NCBI RefSeq assembly: GCF_041053105.1
Contig: NZ_CP163444.1
Span: forward strand, 5,022,001-5,086,000
Direction of reading: 5' to 3'
Length of the DNA stretch: 64,000 nt
Source of the DNA: Streptomyces sp. R44
GTDB lineage: Bacteria; Actinomycetota; Actinomycetes; Streptomycetales; Streptomycetaceae
Position 1 is the first letter of the stretch, and the number at the start of each line of letters is the position of its first letter. The translations under genes were made by a program, and so were the position numbers. The notes below the pieces were generated by a model. The model saw only the letters and a program-made list of their open reading frames with translations. It had not been told where the DNA came from and made no database searches. This document shows positions 54,037 to 63,771 of this stretch, in pieces.

Positions 54037-55095
54037 GTGCAGCAGATCGCAGACGCCCCCCTCGCGCCCCTGACCACCTTCCGGCTCGGCGGGCCCGCCA
54101 CCCGGCTCGTCACCGCCACCACCGACGACGAGGTGGTCGCCGCCGTCCGTGCGGCCGACGCCGCCGGGACCCCGCTGCTGATCATCGGCGGCGGATCCAA
54201 CCTGGTCATCGGGGACAAGGGCTTCGACGGCACGGCGCTGCGCATCGCCACCACCGGCTTCCACCTGGACGGCACCCGCCTGGAGCTCGCCGCCGGCGAG
54301 GTCTGGACGGACGCCGTGGCCCGGACCGTCGAGGCCGGGCTCGCCGGGATCGAGTGCCTGGCCGGCATCCCCGGCTCGGCCGGCGCGACCCCCATCCAGA
54401 ACGTCGGCGCCTACGGGCAGGACGTCTCCGCCACCGTCACCGAGGTCGTCGCCTACGACCGGCGCGCCGAGGAGACCGTCACCCTCACGAACGCCGAGTG
54501 CGCCTTCTCGTACCGGCACAGCCTCTTCAAGGACCAGCCCGACCGGTACGTCGTGCTGCGGGTCCGCTTCGAGCTCGAGGACGCCGACGGGCTCTCCGCG
54601 CCGGTCAAGTACGCCGAGACCGCCCGCACCCTGGGCGTCGAGGCCGGGGACCGGGTGCCGCTGGCCACCGCCCGCGAGACCGTGCTGCGGCTGCGCGCCG
54701 GCAAGGGCATGGTCCTGGACCCGGAGGACCACGACACCTGGTCCGCGGGCTCCTTCTTCACCAACCCGATCCTCACGGCGGGGGAGTACGAGACCTTCCT
54801 CGCGCGCGTGGCCGGGAGGCTCGGCCCGGACGTCACCCCGCCGGCCTTCCCGGCGGGCGAGGACGGCGCCGTGAAGACCTCGGCGGCCTGGCTGATCGAC
54901 AAGGCCGGCTTCACCAAGGGGTACGGCTCCGGGCCCGCCCGGATCTCCACCAAGCACACGCTCGCCCTGACCAACCGCGGCGAGGCGACCACCGAGGACC
55001 TCCTCGCCCTCGCCCGCGAGGTCGTCGCCGGGGTACGGGACGCCTTCGGGATCACCCTGGTCAACGAGCCGGTGACCGTGGGCGTCGAGCTCTAG
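54037..55095 (+). CDS. murB: UDP-N-acetylenolpyruvoylglucosamine reductase
   Basis: A 352-residue FAD enzyme that makes UDP-N-acetylmuramate for peptidoglycan. TTFRLGGPATRLV and IIGGGSNLVIGDKGFDG are the FAD-binding motifs; GIPGSAGATPIQNVGAYGQ and a SYRHSLFKD segment follow. GSFFTNP carries the catalytic serine. KTSAAWLIDKAGFTKGYGSG completes the type I family. GTG start at 54037 agrees with the family N-terminus. Essential, cytosolic. Confidence 0.95.
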   Translation: MQQIADAPLAPLTTFRLGGPATRLVTATTDDEVVAAVRAADAAGTPLLIIGGGSNLVIGDKGFDGTALRIATTGFHLDGTRLELAAGEVWTDAVARTVEAGLAGIECLAGIPGSAGATPIQNVGAYGQDVSATVTEVVAYDRRAEETVTLTNAECAFSYRHSLFKDQPDRYVVLRVRFELEDADGLSAPVKYAETARTLGVEAGDRVPLATARETVLRLRAGKGMVLDPEDHDTWSAGSFFTNPILTAGEYETFLARVAGRLGPDVTPPAFPAGEDGAVKTSAAWLIDKAGFTKGYGSGPARISTKHTLALTNRGEATTEDLLALAREVVAGVRDAFGITLVNEPVTVGVEL

Positions 55096-55129
55096 GCCGT
55101 CGCGAGATCCGGAAGGGACGGCCCAGCGC

Positions 55130-55762
55130 CTAGTACGCGACGCCGACGCCCTGCCTGACCGTCGCGGGGTCGTCGATCATCGCCAGCATCGCGTGCGCCA
55201 CGTCCGCGCGGGCCAGCGAGCGGCCCCGGGACGGGGTGCCGCCGACGACCCTGCGGTACCGGCCGGTGCCCGGCTTGTTCGTCAGCTTGGGCGGGCGTAC
55301 GGAGGTCCAGTCGGCCTCGCTCGCGGCGAGGTCCGACTCCATGACCCGCAGATCGGCGTAGACGTCCTTCAGGACGTTGTTGATGATCGCCAGGACCGCC
55401 TTGTCGACCAGGGCCTGGCCGTCCGGGACCGGGCCCAGCGGGGCCGCGCTGACCACCAGGAGCCGGCGCGTCCTCTCGGCCTCCATCGCCGTGAGCACCG
55501 AGCGGGTCAGCCGGGCCGCCACGCCCGCGTCCGCCCGGGTCCGGGCGCCGAGGCCCGAGAGCACCGCGTCCCGTCCCGCCACGGCACCGCGCAGGGCCTC
55601 CGGGTCGGACAGGTCGGCCCGCAGGACCGTCAGGCGCGTGCCCGTCGCGGTGAGCCGTGCCGGGTCCCGTACCACCGCCGTCACCTCGTGGCCCGAGGCC
55701 AGGGCCTGCCGGACGACCTCCTGGCCGATGCCGCCGGTCGCACCGAAGACTGTGAGCTTCAT
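55130..55762 (-). CDS. NAD(P)-binding oxidoreductase
   Basis: A 210-residue atypical SDR. KLTVFGATGGIGQEVVRQAL is the Rossmann opening, AVVRDPARL the NADP-type second strand, and LLVVSAAPLGPVPDG a later strand; the Tyr/Lys catalytic pair is not obvious. The ATG at 55762 has GGGAGGG upstream. It is divergent from a TetR gene, and a perfect CACTCACCC / GGGTGAGTG repeat lies between them, so TetR control is likely. Substrate unknown. Confidence 0.85.
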   Translation of the reverse strand: MKLTVFGATGGIGQEVVRQALASGHEVTAVVRDPARLTATGTRLTVLRADLSDPEALRGAVAGRDAVLSGLGARTRADAGVAARLTRSVLTAMEAERTRRLLVVSAAPLGPVPDGQALVDKAVLAIINNVLKDVYADLRVMESDLAASEADWTSVRPPKLTNKPGTGRYRRVVGGTPSRGRSLARADVAHAMLAMIDDPATVRQGVGVAY

Positions 55763-55791
55763 GTCGCACCCTCCCGGGGTGGGTAAGTGTT

Positions 55792-55812
55792 CACTCACCC
55801 CCAGGGTGAGTG
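55792..55812. promoter_or_regulatory. TetR operator between divergent genes
   Basis: CACTCACCC (55792-55800), CCA, GGGTGAGTG (55804-55812): perfect nine-base arms. Flanking AGTGTTCACT and GAGTGGATACTC give further symmetry. It sits midway between the NAD(P)-binding gene and the tetR gene. Confidence 0.75.
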
Positions 55813-55849
55813 GATACTCACTCAGACGTCAAGCGTGGCTGGAGGATGC

Positions 55850-56446
55850 ATGGAACAGAGGCCGACCCGGACCCGGATCGTCGACGCCGCCCGTGACCTC
55901 ATGCGGACGGCGGGGCTCGCCCGCACCACCACCAAGGAGATCGCCAAGGCGGCCGGCTGCTCGGAAGCCGCGCTCTACAAGTACTTCAGCAGCAAGGAAG
56001 AGCTCTTCCTGACCGTCCTGAACGAGCGCCTGCCCCAGCTCGCCGGACTCCTCGGCACGCTCGTCGCCGACCCGGGCGGCCGCACCGTCGAGGAGAACCT
56101 CACCGAGGTCGCCCGGCAGGCCGCGCTCTTCTACGAGCAGACCTTCCCGGTCGTCGCCTCCCTCTACGCCGAACCGCAGCTCAAGCGGCGCCACGAGGAG
56201 GCCATGCGCACCTACGGCAGCGGCCCCCACAAGCCCATCGAAGGCCTCGCCGCCTATCTCCGCGCCGAGCAGCGGCACGGCCGCATCAGCCCCGACGCCG
56301 ACCCGGTGGCCGCCGCCTCCCTGCTCCTCGGGGCCTGTGTGCAGCGCTCCTTCGCCTGGGAGATGAGCCCGGACCGCCGGCCCCCGGACTCCCTCGACCA
56401 CTTCGCGCGCACGCTCGCCCGCACCCTGCTCCGCGGGATCGGCTAG
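55850..56446 (+). CDS. TetR family transcriptional repressor
   Basis: A 198-residue regulator. IVDAARDLMRTAGLARTTTKEIAKAAGCSEAALYKYFSSKEELF is a complete TetR DNA-binding domain. I chose the ATG at 55850 behind GGAGG; the longer frame from 55787 would run through the operator. It probably represses itself and the divergent NAD(P)-binding gene. Its 3' end overlaps the converging adenosine-deaminase-type gene by four bases. Confidence 0.92.
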   Translation: MEQRPTRTRIVDAARDLMRTAGLARTTTKEIAKAAGCSEAALYKYFSSKEELFLTVLNERLPQLAGLLGTLVADPGGRTVEENLTEVARQAALFYEQTFPVVASLYAEPQLKRRHEEAMRTYGSGPHKPIEGLAAYLRAEQRHGRISPDADPVAAASLLLGACVQRSFAWEMSPDRRPPDSLDHFARTLARTLLRGIG

Positions 56447-57459
56447 GCGATCCAGTCGTCGATCCCCGCCAGGAGCTTCGCCCTGACGTCCTCCGGCGCC
56501 GCCGAGCCCCGCACCGACTGACGGGCCAGCTCCGCCAGCTCCGCGTCCGTGAACCCGTGGTGCCGCCGCGCGATCTCGTACTGGGCGGCGAGGCGCGAGC
56601 CGAAGAGGAGCGGGTCGTCGGCGCCCAGGGCCATCGGGACGCCCGCCTCGAAGAGGGTCCGCAGCGGGACGTCCTCGTGCTTCTCGTACACCCCGAGCGC
56701 CACGTTCGACGCCGGGCACACCTCGCAGGTCACGCCCTTCTCGGCGAGCTTCCGCAGCAGTCGCGGGTCCTCCGCCGAGCGCACCCCGTGGCCGACCCGC
56801 GACGCCCGCAGATCGTCCAGGCAGTCCCGTACCGACGAGGGGCCCGTCAGCTCGCCGCCGTGCGGGGCCGCCAGCAGGCCGCCCTCGCGCGCGATCGCGA
56901 AGGCCCGGTCGAAGTCCCGGGCCATGCCCCGCCGCTCGTCGTTGGAGAGCCCGAAGCCGACCACGCCCCGGTCCGCGAACCGCACCGCGAGCCGGGCCAG
57001 GGTCCGCGCCTCCAGGGGGTGCTTCATCCGGTTCGCCGCCACCAGGACCCGCATCCCGAGCCCGGTCTCCCGCGAGGCCGAGTCGACCGCGTCCAGGATG
57101 ATCTCCAGAGCCGGGATCAGACCGCCGAGATGTGGGGCGTACGAGGTGGGGTCGACCTGGATCTCCAGCCACCCCGAGCCGTCCCTGACGTCCTCCTGGG
57201 CCGCCTCCCGGACGAGCCGCTGGATGTCCTCCGGCGCGCGCAGGCAGGAGCGGGCGATGTCGTAGAGCCGCTGGAAGCGGAACCAGCCGCGCTCGTCGGT
57301 CGCCCTCAGCTTGGGAGGCGTACCGCTGCTCAGCGCCTCCGGGAGATGCACGCCGTACTTGTCGGCCAGCTCGATCAGCGTCGTGGGCCGCATCGAGCCG
57401 GTGAAGTGCAGGTGCAGATGGGCCTTGGGCAACAGGGTGAGATCGCGTACATGCTCCAT
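56443..57459 (-). CDS. add: Adenosine deaminase family protein
   Basis: A 338-residue TIM-barrel metal hydrolase. Zinc and catalytic residues are visible: KAHLHLHFTGS (HxH), AAPHGGEL (His then Glu), SRVGHGVRS (His), and GADDPLLFGS (Asp-Asp). This is the add/adenosine aminohydrolase family, converting adenosine to inosine; related enzymes act on adenine or futalosine-pathway intermediates, so substrate is not certain. Start is the ATG at 57459. Confidence 0.9.
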   Translation of the reverse strand: MEHVRDLTLLPKAHLHLHFTGSMRPTTLIELADKYGVHLPEALSSGTPPKLRATDERGWFRFQRLYDIARSCLRAPEDIQRLVREAAQEDVRDGSGWLEIQVDPTSYAPHLGGLIPALEIILDAVDSASRETGLGMRVLVAANRMKHPLEARTLARLAVRFADRGVVGFGLSNDERRGMARDFDRAFAIAREGGLLAAPHGGELTGPSSVRDCLDDLRASRVGHGVRSAEDPRLLRKLAEKGVTCEVCPASNVALGVYEKHEDVPLRTLFEAGVPMALGADDPLLFGSRLAAQYEIARRHHGFTDAELAELARQSVRGSAAPEDVRAKLLAGIDDWIA

Positions 57460-57528
57460 TGGCCGATACTGCCGCACCCGAATGGACGAATACAGTCCGT
57501 TTCCCCGATCGGGACCTTGCTAGAACGC

Positions 57529-57565
57529 AAAAACGGGCCCCCGGTTCCGGAGAACCGGGGGCCCG
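57529..57565 (-). terminator. Intrinsic terminator of aspC
   Basis: Perfect 14-base arms (57534-57547 and 57552-57565) with a four-base loop, followed on the minus strand by TTTTT (57533-57529). Confidence 0.92.
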
Positions 57566-57566
57566 C

Positions 57567-57586
57567 AGTCCCCGAATTCGGGGACT
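57567..57586. repeat. 20-bp perfect palindrome between aspC and its terminator
   Basis: Ten-base arms meeting at GAATTC. An overlapping repeat, GGGACTG (57581-57587) with CAGTCCC (57592-57598), uses the same bases and reaches the aspC stop codon, so alternative hairpins are possible. Confidence 0.8.
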
Positions 57587-57590
57587 GGGA

Positions 57591-58817
57591 TCAGTCCCGC
57601 GCCTCGGCGAGCAGCTTCTGGATCCGGGACACGCCCTCCACCAGGTCCTCGTCACCGAGCGCGTACGAGAGCCGCAGGTAGCCCGGGGTGCCGAAGGCCT
57701 CGCCCGGGACGACCGCGACCTCGGCCTCGTCCAGGATCAGCGCGGCGAGGTCGACCGAGGTCTCCGGGCGCTTGCCGCGGATCTCCTTGCCGAGCAGCCC
57801 CTTCACCGACGGGTACACGTAGAACGCGCCCTCCGGGGTCGGGCAGAGGACGCCCTCGATCTCGTTGAGCATCCGCACGATCGTCTGGCGGCGGCGGTCG
57901 AAGGCCTTGCCCATCTCCTTGACCGCGTCCAGGTTCCCGGAGACGGCGGCGAGCGCGGCCACCTGCGCCACGTTGGAGACGTTGGACGTGGCGTGCGACT
58001 GCAGGTTGGTCGCGGCCTTGACGACGTCCTTCGGGCCGATGATCCAGCCCACGCGCCAGCCCGTCATCGCGTACGTCTTCGCCACGCCGTTGACGACGAT
58101 GCACTTGTCGCGCAGCTCCGGCAGGACGGCCGGGAGCGAGACGGCGGAGGCGTCGCCGTAGACCAGGTGCTCGTAGATCTCGTCCGTGAGGACCCACAGG
58201 CCGTGCTCGACGGCCCAGCGGCCGATCGCCTCGGTCTCGGCCTCGCTGTAGACGGCACCCGTCGGGTTCGAGGGGGAGACGAAGAGGACGACCTTGGTCT
58301 TCTCCGTGCGCGCCGCCTCCAGCTGCTCCACCGAGACCCGGTAGCCGGTGGTCTCGTCGGCGACGACCTCCACCGGGACACCGCCCGCGAGGCGGATCGA
58401 CTCGGGGTACGTCGTCCAGTACGGCGCCGGGACGATGACCTCGTCGCCCGGGTCGAGGATCGCGGCGAAGGCCTCGTAGATCGCCTGCTTGCCGCCGTTG
58501 GTCACCAGGACCTGGGAGGCGTCGATCTCGTAACCGGAGTCGCGCAGCGTCTTGGCGGCGATCGCGGCCTTCAGCTCGGGCAGACCGCCGGCCGGCGTGT
58601 AGCGGTGGTACTTCGGGTTCTTGCAGGCCTCGACGGCCGCGTCGACGATGTAGTCCGGGGTCGGGAAGTCGGGCTCACCCGCGCCGAAACCGATCACCGG
58701 GCGCCCGGCGGCCTTGAGGGCCTTGGCCTTGGCGTCGACGGCGAGGGTGGCGGACTCGGAGATCGCACCGATCCGGGCGGAGACCCGACGCTCGGTGGGA
58801 GGGGTAGCAGCGCTCAT
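57591..58817 (-). CDS. aspC: Class I aminotransferase, aspartate aminotransferase type
   Basis: A 408-residue PLP enzyme of fold type [20 protein letters not shown] is the N-terminal arm, [12 protein letters not shown] the NPTG loop, and [12 protein letters not shown] the Asp-x-x-Tyr pair. The PLP lysine is in [18 protein letters not shown], and the substrate carboxylate Arg is in YLRLSYA. It interconverts aspartate and oxaloacetate with glutamate/2-oxoglutarate. Start is the ATG at 58817. Its position just before tRNA-Trp and secE is conserved in Streptomyces. Confidence 0.93.
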   Translation of the reverse strand: MSAATPPTERRVSARIGAISESATLAVDAKAKALKAAGRPVIGFGAGEPDFPTPDYIVDAAVEACKNPKYHRYTPAGGLPELKAAIAAKTLRDSGYEIDASQVLVTNGGKQAIYEAFAAILDPGDEVIVPAPYWTTYPESIRLAGGVPVEVVADETTGYRVSVEQLEAARTEKTKVVLFVSPSNPTGAVYSEAETEAIGRWAVEHGLWVLTDEIYEHLVYGDASAVSLPAVLPELRDKCIVVNGVAKTYAMTGWRVGWIIGPKDVVKAATNLQSHATSNVSNVAQVAALAAVSGNLDAVKEMGKAFDRRRQTIVRMLNEIEGVLCPTPEGAFYVYPSVKGLLGKEIRGKRPETSVDLAALILDEAEVAVVPGEAFGTPGYLRLSYALGDEDLVEGVSRIQKLLAEARD

Positions 58818-59023
58818 ACGGCCCATCGTCCCAGACCACGTCGAGGCCCGGCACACAGGTTTCAAGGACCGGACAGGACCGGTCATTACCGGTCGTACGC
58901 GCTTCCGACGGCAGGTCGGCGTGCTTTCTGTTCGACGTAGGGGCCCCTGACCACGTATGCTCACTCCTCGTTGGCCCGCACCGACCACATCTCACGATGC
59001 GGTACGTTTGGGGGCACCGACAA

Positions 59024-59096
59024 AGGGTCGTAGCTCAATTGGTAGAGCACCGGTCTCCAAAACCGGCGGTTGGGGGTTCAAGTCCCTCCGGCCCTG
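59024..59096 (+). tRNA. tRNA-Trp (CCA)
   Basis: A 73-base tRNA. The acceptor AGGGTCG pairs with CGGCCCT, anticodon stem CCGGT/ACCGG, loop CTCCAAA with anticodon CCA, T-loop GGTTCAAGTCC. 3' CCA not encoded. It is the single tRNA before secE. Confidence 0.96.
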
Positions 59097-59199
59097 CTAC
59101 ACACACCGCCAGGTGTTGTGCGCATGTACGTACTTCATTGCACCGCCGTGCGGCTCCACCCGGGCGCGGCACGGCCGACCCGGAATCAGGTGAGAGATC

Positions 59200-59487
59200 G
59201 TGACGGACGCCGTAGGCTCCATCGACATGCCTGATGCCGACGACGAGACCGCAGAGTCGAAGAAGAAGTTCCGCAAGGGCGGGAAGCGCGGAAAGAAGGG
59301 CCCTCTGGGCCGTCTCGCGCTCTTCTACCGCCAGATCATCGCCGAGCTCCGCAAGGTCGTCTGGCCCACGCGCAGCCAGCTGACGACGTACACCACCGTG
59401 GTGATTGTCTTCGTCGTCATCATGATCGGCCTTGTCACCGTGATTGACTATGGCTTCCAGGAAGCAGTCAAGTACGTCTTCGGCTGA
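59200..59487 (+). CDS. secE: Preprotein translocase subunit SecE
   Basis: A 95-residue single-helix protein of the SecYEG channel. A basic, lysine-rich cytosolic region precedes [33 protein letters not shown], the conserved amphipathic hinge plus the one transmembrane helix. GTG start at 59200; an internal ATG at 59227 is possible. Co-transcribed with nusG, 44 bases downstream. Confidence 0.95.
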   Translation: MTDAVGSIDMPDADDETAESKKKFRKGGKRGKKGPLGRLALFYRQIIAELRKVVWPTRSQLTTYTTVVIVFVVIMIGLVTVIDYGFQEAVKYVFG

Positions 59488-59531
59488 CTTTTTGTTCCAC
59501 CCCATCTGTATCGCAGGAAGAAGCAGCCACC

Positions 59532-60398
59532 GTGTCTGACGCGAACCTGAACGACGCCTTCGAGTCCGAGTCCGTCGAGGACGAGCTGGACATCGTCGAG
59601 GCCGCCGACGAGGACGTCGAGGACGTCGAGGTCGACGCTGCTGAGGACGCTGCGGACGAGGACGTCGAGATCGACGAGGCCGACGAGGACGAGACCGACG
59701 AGGTCGAGGACGAGACCGACGAGGTCGAGGTCGAGGACGCCGAGGAAGAGACCGAGGAGGAGGCCGAGCCGGCCGCCCCGGTCGACCCGGTCGCCGCGCT
59801 CCGCGAGGAGCTCCGCACCCTCCCCGGCGAGTGGTACGTCATCCACACCTACGCGGGCTACGAGAAGCGCGTGAAGGCCAACCTCGAGCAGCGTGCCGTC
59901 TCGCTCAACGTCGAGGACTTCATCTACCAGGCCGAGGTCCCCGAGGAAGAGATCGTCCAGATCAAGGGCGGCGAGCGGAAGAACGTCAAGCAGAACAAGC
60001 TTCCCGGCTACGTTCTCGTCCGCATGGACCTGACGAACGAGTCCTGGGGCGTCGTCCGCAACACCCCCGGCGTCACCGGCTTCGTGGGCAACGCCTACGA
60101 CCCGTACCCGCTGACCCTGGACGAGATCGTCAAGATGCTCGCCCCGGAGGCCGAGGAGAAGGCCGCCCGCGAGGCCGCCGAGGCCGAGGGCAAGCCGGCT
60201 CCGGCCCGCAAGCTGGAGGTCCAGGTCCTGGACTTCGAGGTCGGCGACTCGGTCACCGTCACCGACGGCCCGTTCGCGACCCTCCAGGCCACGATCAACG
60301 AGATCAACCCGGACTCGAAGAAGGTCAAGGGCCTCGTCGAGATCTTCGGTCGCGAGACCCCGGTCGAGCTGAGCTTCGACCAGATCCAGAAGAACTGA
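59532..60398 (+). CDS. nusG: Transcription termination/antitermination factor NusG
   Basis: A 288-residue protein, much longer than the about 180 residues of E. coli NusG. Residues 1 to about 83 are almost pure Asp/Glu/Val (repeats of DEVED and DEDVE). The NGN domain follows ([18 protein letters not shown], then [20 protein letters not shown]). The KOW domain is last ([19 protein letters not shown]). It links RNA polymerase to ribosomes or Rho. The acidic arm is common in high-GC actinobacteria. Start is GTG at 59532. Confidence 0.95.
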   Translation: MSDANLNDAFESESVEDELDIVEAADEDVEDVEVDAAEDAADEDVEIDEADEDETDEVEDETDEVEVEDAEEETEEEAEPAAPVDPVAALREELRTLPGEWYVIHTYAGYEKRVKANLEQRAVSLNVEDFIYQAEVPEEEIVQIKGGERKNVKQNKLPGYVLVRMDLTNESWGVVRNTPGVTGFVGNAYDPYPLTLDEIVKMLAPEAEEKAAREAAEAEGKPAPARKLEVQVLDFEVGDSVTVTDGPFATLQATINEINPDSKKVKGLVEIFGRETPVELSFDQIQKN

Positions 60399-60417
60399 TC
60401 TCACCGTCTTCCGACCA

Positions 60418-60460
60418 GGTCAGAGTGGCTCTCGTAGCCGCTCTGACCTGCTCGGTTTTT
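60418..60460 (+). terminator. Terminator after secE-nusG
   Basis: Thirteen-base arms (60418-60430 and 60436-60448) match at 12 positions around CTCGT, then TGCTCGG and TTTTT (60456-60460). It separates nusG from the rplKA unit, whose promoter should lie in 60461-60556. Confidence 0.88.
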
Positions 60461-60556
60461 AGCCGCACGTCTATACCCGTTATCGTTGTGCGGTATGCCT
60501 GCATCCGGATGACCGGAAGGCGGGCTGAACACTCTCACTAGGACCCGGAGAGAGCA

Positions 60557-60991
60557 ATGCCTCCCAAGAAGAAGAAGGTCACGGGGCTTATCAAGCTCCA
60601 GATCAACGCCGGTGCGGCCAACCCGGCCCCGCCGGTCGGCCCCGCGCTCGGTCAGCACGGCGTCAACATCATGGAGTTCTGCAAGGCCTACAACGCCGCG
60701 ACCGAGTCGCAGCGTGGCATGGTCGTGCCGGTGGAGATCACGGTCTACGAAGACCGCACCTTCACCTTCATCACCAAGACTCCGCCGGCCGCCAAGCTGA
60801 TCCTCAAGGCCGCGGGTGTGGAGAAGGGCTCCGGCGAGCCGCACAAGACCAAGGTCGCCAAGCTCACGGCCGCCCAGGTCCGCGAGATCGCCACGGTCAA
60901 GCTCCCCGACCTCAACGCCAATGACCTGGACGCCGCGTCCAAGATCATCGCCGGCACCGCCCGTTCCATGGGCATCACGGTCGAGGGCTGA
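60557..60991 (+). CDS. rplK: Ribosomal protein uL11
   Basis: A 144-residue protein of the GTPase-associated centre. [22 protein letters not shown] is the conserved N-terminal segment near the thiostrepton site. [16 protein letters not shown] residues and [12 protein letters not shown] complete the family. ATG with GGAGAG upstream. Linked to rplA. Confidence 0.96.
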
Positions 60992-61098
60992 TCAGCCCCC
61001 GTTTGACCACGCGGCGGTAGCCGCATGATCGACACAGACAGTGGTAGGGCCGGCGCGGCCCGCACCACGACTCCACACCTGAACCAACAGGAGAAGCA

Positions 61099-61827
61099 GT
61101 GAAGCGCAGCAAGGCTCTCCGCTCCGCGGACGCCAAGATCGACCGCGAGCGGCTCTACGCTCCCCTCGAGGCCGTCCGCCTCGCGAAGGAGACCGCCACC
61201 ACGAAGTTCGACGGCACCGTCGAGGTCGCCTTCCGCCTGGGCGTCGACCCGCGCAAGGCCGACCAGATGGTCCGTGGCACCGTGAACCTCCCGCACGGCA
61301 CCGGCAAGACCGCCCGGGTCCTGGTCTTCGCGACCGGTGACCGTGCCGAGGCCGCGATCGCCGCTGGCGCCGACATCGTCGGTTCCGACGAGCTCATCGA
61401 CGAGATCTCCAAGGGCAACCGCCTGAACGAGTTCGACGCCGTGGTGGCCACCCCGGACCTCATGGGCAAGGTCGGCCGCCTCGGCCGCGTCCTCGGCCCG
61501 CGTGGTCTCATGCCGAACCCCAAGGTCGGCACCGTCACCCCCGATGTCGCGAAGGCTGTCAACGACATCAAGGGCGGCAAGATCGAGTTCCGCGTCGACA
61601 AGCACTCGAACCTGCACTTCATCATCGGCAAGGTTTCCTTCGATGACACGAAGCTGGTCGAGAACTACGCCGCGGCGCTGGAGGAGATCCTCCGTCTGAA
61701 GCCGTCCGCCGCCAAGGGCCGCTACATCAAGAAGGCCGCCCTCAGCACCACGATGGGCCCCGGCATCCCGCTGGACTCCAACCGCACCCGTAACCTCCTC
61801 GTCGAGGAGGACCCGGCCGCGGTCTGA
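61099..61827 (+). CDS. rplA: Ribosomal protein uL1
   Basis: A 242-residue L1-stalk protein, GTG start with AGGAGAAG upstream. [33 protein letters not shown] (signature) and [19 protein letters not shown] are typical. L1 usually also represses its own operon by binding the leader mRNA. A strong terminator follows. Confidence 0.96.
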   Translation: MKRSKALRSADAKIDRERLYAPLEAVRLAKETATTKFDGTVEVAFRLGVDPRKADQMVRGTVNLPHGTGKTARVLVFATGDRAEAAIAAGADIVGSDELIDEISKGNRLNEFDAVVATPDLMGKVGRLGRVLGPRGLMPNPKVGTVTPDVAKAVNDIKGGKIEFRVDKHSNLHFIIGKVSFDDTKLVENYAAALEEILRLKPSAAKGRYIKKAALSTTMGPGIPLDSNRTRNLLVEEDPAAV

Positions 61828-61851
61828 ACCTCACCGGTTCGCTGAGTGGTC

Positions 61852-61895
61852 AGCCGGCCCCGCACCTCTCCGGAGGTGCGGGGCCGGCTCTTTGT
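61852..61895 (+). terminator. Terminator after rplA
   Basis: Perfect 16-base arms (61852-61867 and 61874-61889) with a six-base loop, then CTTTGTT. Confidence 0.92.
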
Positions 61896-61945
61896 TACGG
61901 TTCAAGAGACCGTAAAGAACTTGGATCAAGGGGTGGGGAACGCTC

Positions 61946-62878
61946 ATGAACAAGTCCGCATGGAAGCGCGCGGGCGTCGCTCTCACGGCCGTGGCGGTCG
62001 TGACCGGCGTCGCGGGCTGTCAGGACGGCGGGGACGCAAAGGGGGCCGCCCCGGCCGCTCCGGCCGCGCCCGAGGCGCAGGGCCACGGTGACGTCACGAA
62101 GGTCATCCAGGCCGCGTACGAGAAGACCTCGGCCGCCAAGGCCGCCAAGGTCAAGATGACCATGACGATGGAGGGGCTCGGCAGCGAGTCCGGCACGATC
62201 GAGATGAGCGGCGTCCAGGGCTGGGACCCGGCGGTGATGGACATCACCATGAAGGGCTCCATGCTCTCCGCCGGCGACCCCGACGGACCCCAGCAGATGC
62301 ACATGATCATGCTCGACCAGGTCATGTACATGGACATGGGCGCCAAGCAGGCCGCCGAGCTGGACGGCAAGCGCTGGATGAAGCTCGACATGAAGGCCGC
62401 GGCCGACGCCTCCGGCGACAAGGCGCTGCAGAAGCAGATGACCGGCGGCCTGGACAACATGAACCAGGACCCGGCCCAGCAGCTCGCCCTGCTCCTGGAC
62501 TCCCCGGACCTGAAGCACCTCGGTGCCGAGAAGATCAACGGCATGGAGACCCAGCACTACAAGGGCACGCTCACCTTCGAGCAGATGCTCAAGGCCAACG
62601 AGTCGTCGAAGCTCCTCTCCAAGGAGGACCACGACGAGCTCATCGCCGGCGTGAAGAAGGCGGGCCTCAAGGGCTACGAAACCGAGCTCTGGGTCACCGA
62701 GGACGGCTACCCGGCCCGTATGGACGTCGGCATGACCATGGCCCAGGGCACGATGCGGATGCGGGCCGACTACACCGACTACGGCACGAAGTCCGCCGTG
62801 CAGGCCCCGCCGGCCAAGGACACCGTGGACCTCTTCGAGATGATGAAGGACTTCGGGAAGGAGTCCGGTCAGAGCTGA
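61946..62878 (+). CDS. LppX/LprAFG-like lipoprotein
   Basis: A 310-residue lipoprotein. The signal peptide ends in GVAGC with the lipidated Cys at residue 25, followed by an Ala/Pro/Gly linker. The mature part (AAYEKTSAAKAAKVKMTMTMEGLG, then MEMSGVQGW-type strand, YKGTLTFEQML, YETELWVTEDGYPARMDV) has the LppX/LprG beta half-barrel pattern, which binds lipids. Methionine content is unusually high. It is inserted between the rplKA and rplJL units with its own upstream terminator, and is expressed separately. ATG at 61946. Confidence 0.85.
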   Translation: MNKSAWKRAGVALTAVAVVTGVAGCQDGGDAKGAAPAAPAAPEAQGHGDVTKVIQAAYEKTSAAKAAKVKMTMTMEGLGSESGTIEMSGVQGWDPAVMDITMKGSMLSAGDPDGPQQMHMIMLDQVMYMDMGAKQAAELDGKRWMKLDMKAAADASGDKALQKQMTGGLDNMNQDPAQQLALLLDSPDLKHLGAEKINGMETQHYKGTLTFEQMLKANESSKLLSKEDHDELIAGVKKAGLKGYETELWVTEDGYPARMDVGMTMAQGTMRMRADYTDYGTKSAVQAPPAKDTVDLFEMMKDFGKESGQS

Positions 62879-62929
62879 TTTGCTCCTGGCCCAGGCCATC
62901 ACGTACGCTTCCCCAGAAGCCAAAGACCG

Positions 62930-63078
62930 CTGGTCGTTGCTGTGCCCTCACCGGGTGCGGTGGCCGAAGGATCCGCTGACAACGGACGACCCGCGCAGGT
63001 GACTGTGGAAGTGTTCCCGGACTTCATCGTCCGGTCGAGCTCAGCCCCGTGCGCCTGCGCCCGGGGCGTTTTGTTTTG
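62930..63078 (+). promoter_or_regulatory. rplJ leader (L10 leader-type) with attenuator
   Basis: The region upstream of rplJ holds several paired segments and ends in a terminator hairpin: GCCCCG (63044-63049) pairs with CGGGGC (63062-63067), followed by GTTTTGTTTTG (63068-63078). Ribosomal L10-L12 complexes bind such leaders to autoregulate rplJL in other bacteria. Bases 62879-62929 hold the likely promoter. Confidence 0.7.
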
Positions 63079-63129
63079 TCCAGCCTCCTTCTGAGCGGTC
63101 CTCATCACCCGGAAGGAGGCCGACGCACT

Positions 63130-63660
63130 ATGCCGACGCCCAACAAGGCTGCATCGGTGGCCGAGCTCAAGGACGCGTTCCAGAGCTCCAACGCCGCCGT
63201 GCTGACCGAGTACCGGGGTCTCACCGTCGCGCAGCTCAAGACGCTGCGTCGCTCTCTCGGTGAGAACGCCCAGTACGCCGTGGTGAAGAACACGCTGACC
63301 AAGATTGCGGCCAACGAGGCCGGGATCACCGCACTGGACGAGCACTTCGCTGGTCCGACCGCGGTCGCCTTCGTCACCGGTGACCCGGTGGAGTCGGCGA
63401 AGGCCCTGCGTGACTTCGCCAAGGAGAACCCGAACCTCATCATCAAGGCTGGTGTCCTTGACGGTAAGGCTCTCTCCGCCGACGACATCAAGAAGCTTGC
63501 GGACCTCGAGTCCCGCGAGGTTCTGCTCAGCAAGCTGGCCGGTGCCTTCAAGGGCAAGCAGTCTCAGGCTGCCTCGCTCTTCCAGGCGCTGCCGTCGAAG
63601 TTCGTCCGCACCGCGGAAGCGCTTCGCGTCAAGCTCGCCGAGCAGGGCGGTGCCGAGTAA
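63130..63660 (+). CDS. rplJ: Ribosomal protein uL10
   Basis: A 176-residue stalk base protein, ATG with GGAAGGAGG upstream. [20 protein letters not shown] and [13 protein letters not shown] are the rRNA-binding part. The C-terminal helix ([25 protein letters not shown]) binds L7/L12 dimers. It is first in the rplJL unit, downstream of the attenuator. Confidence 0.96.
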   Translation: MPTPNKAASVAELKDAFQSSNAAVLTEYRGLTVAQLKTLRRSLGENAQYAVVKNTLTKIAANEAGITALDEHFAGPTAVAFVTGDPVESAKALRDFAKENPNLIIKAGVLDGKALSADDIKKLADLESREVLLSKLAGAFKGKQSQAASLFQALPSKFVRTAEALRVKLAEQGGAE

Positions 63661-63771
63661 TTCGGCTCGCGCATTGATCCGCGCCGCCTAGTGCGCGGGT
63701 CGTAGCGGGCCGTTACGCCCGCCTCTATAGACACATCGGCACCTGCCGAATTAGTGGAAGGATCGCCCATC

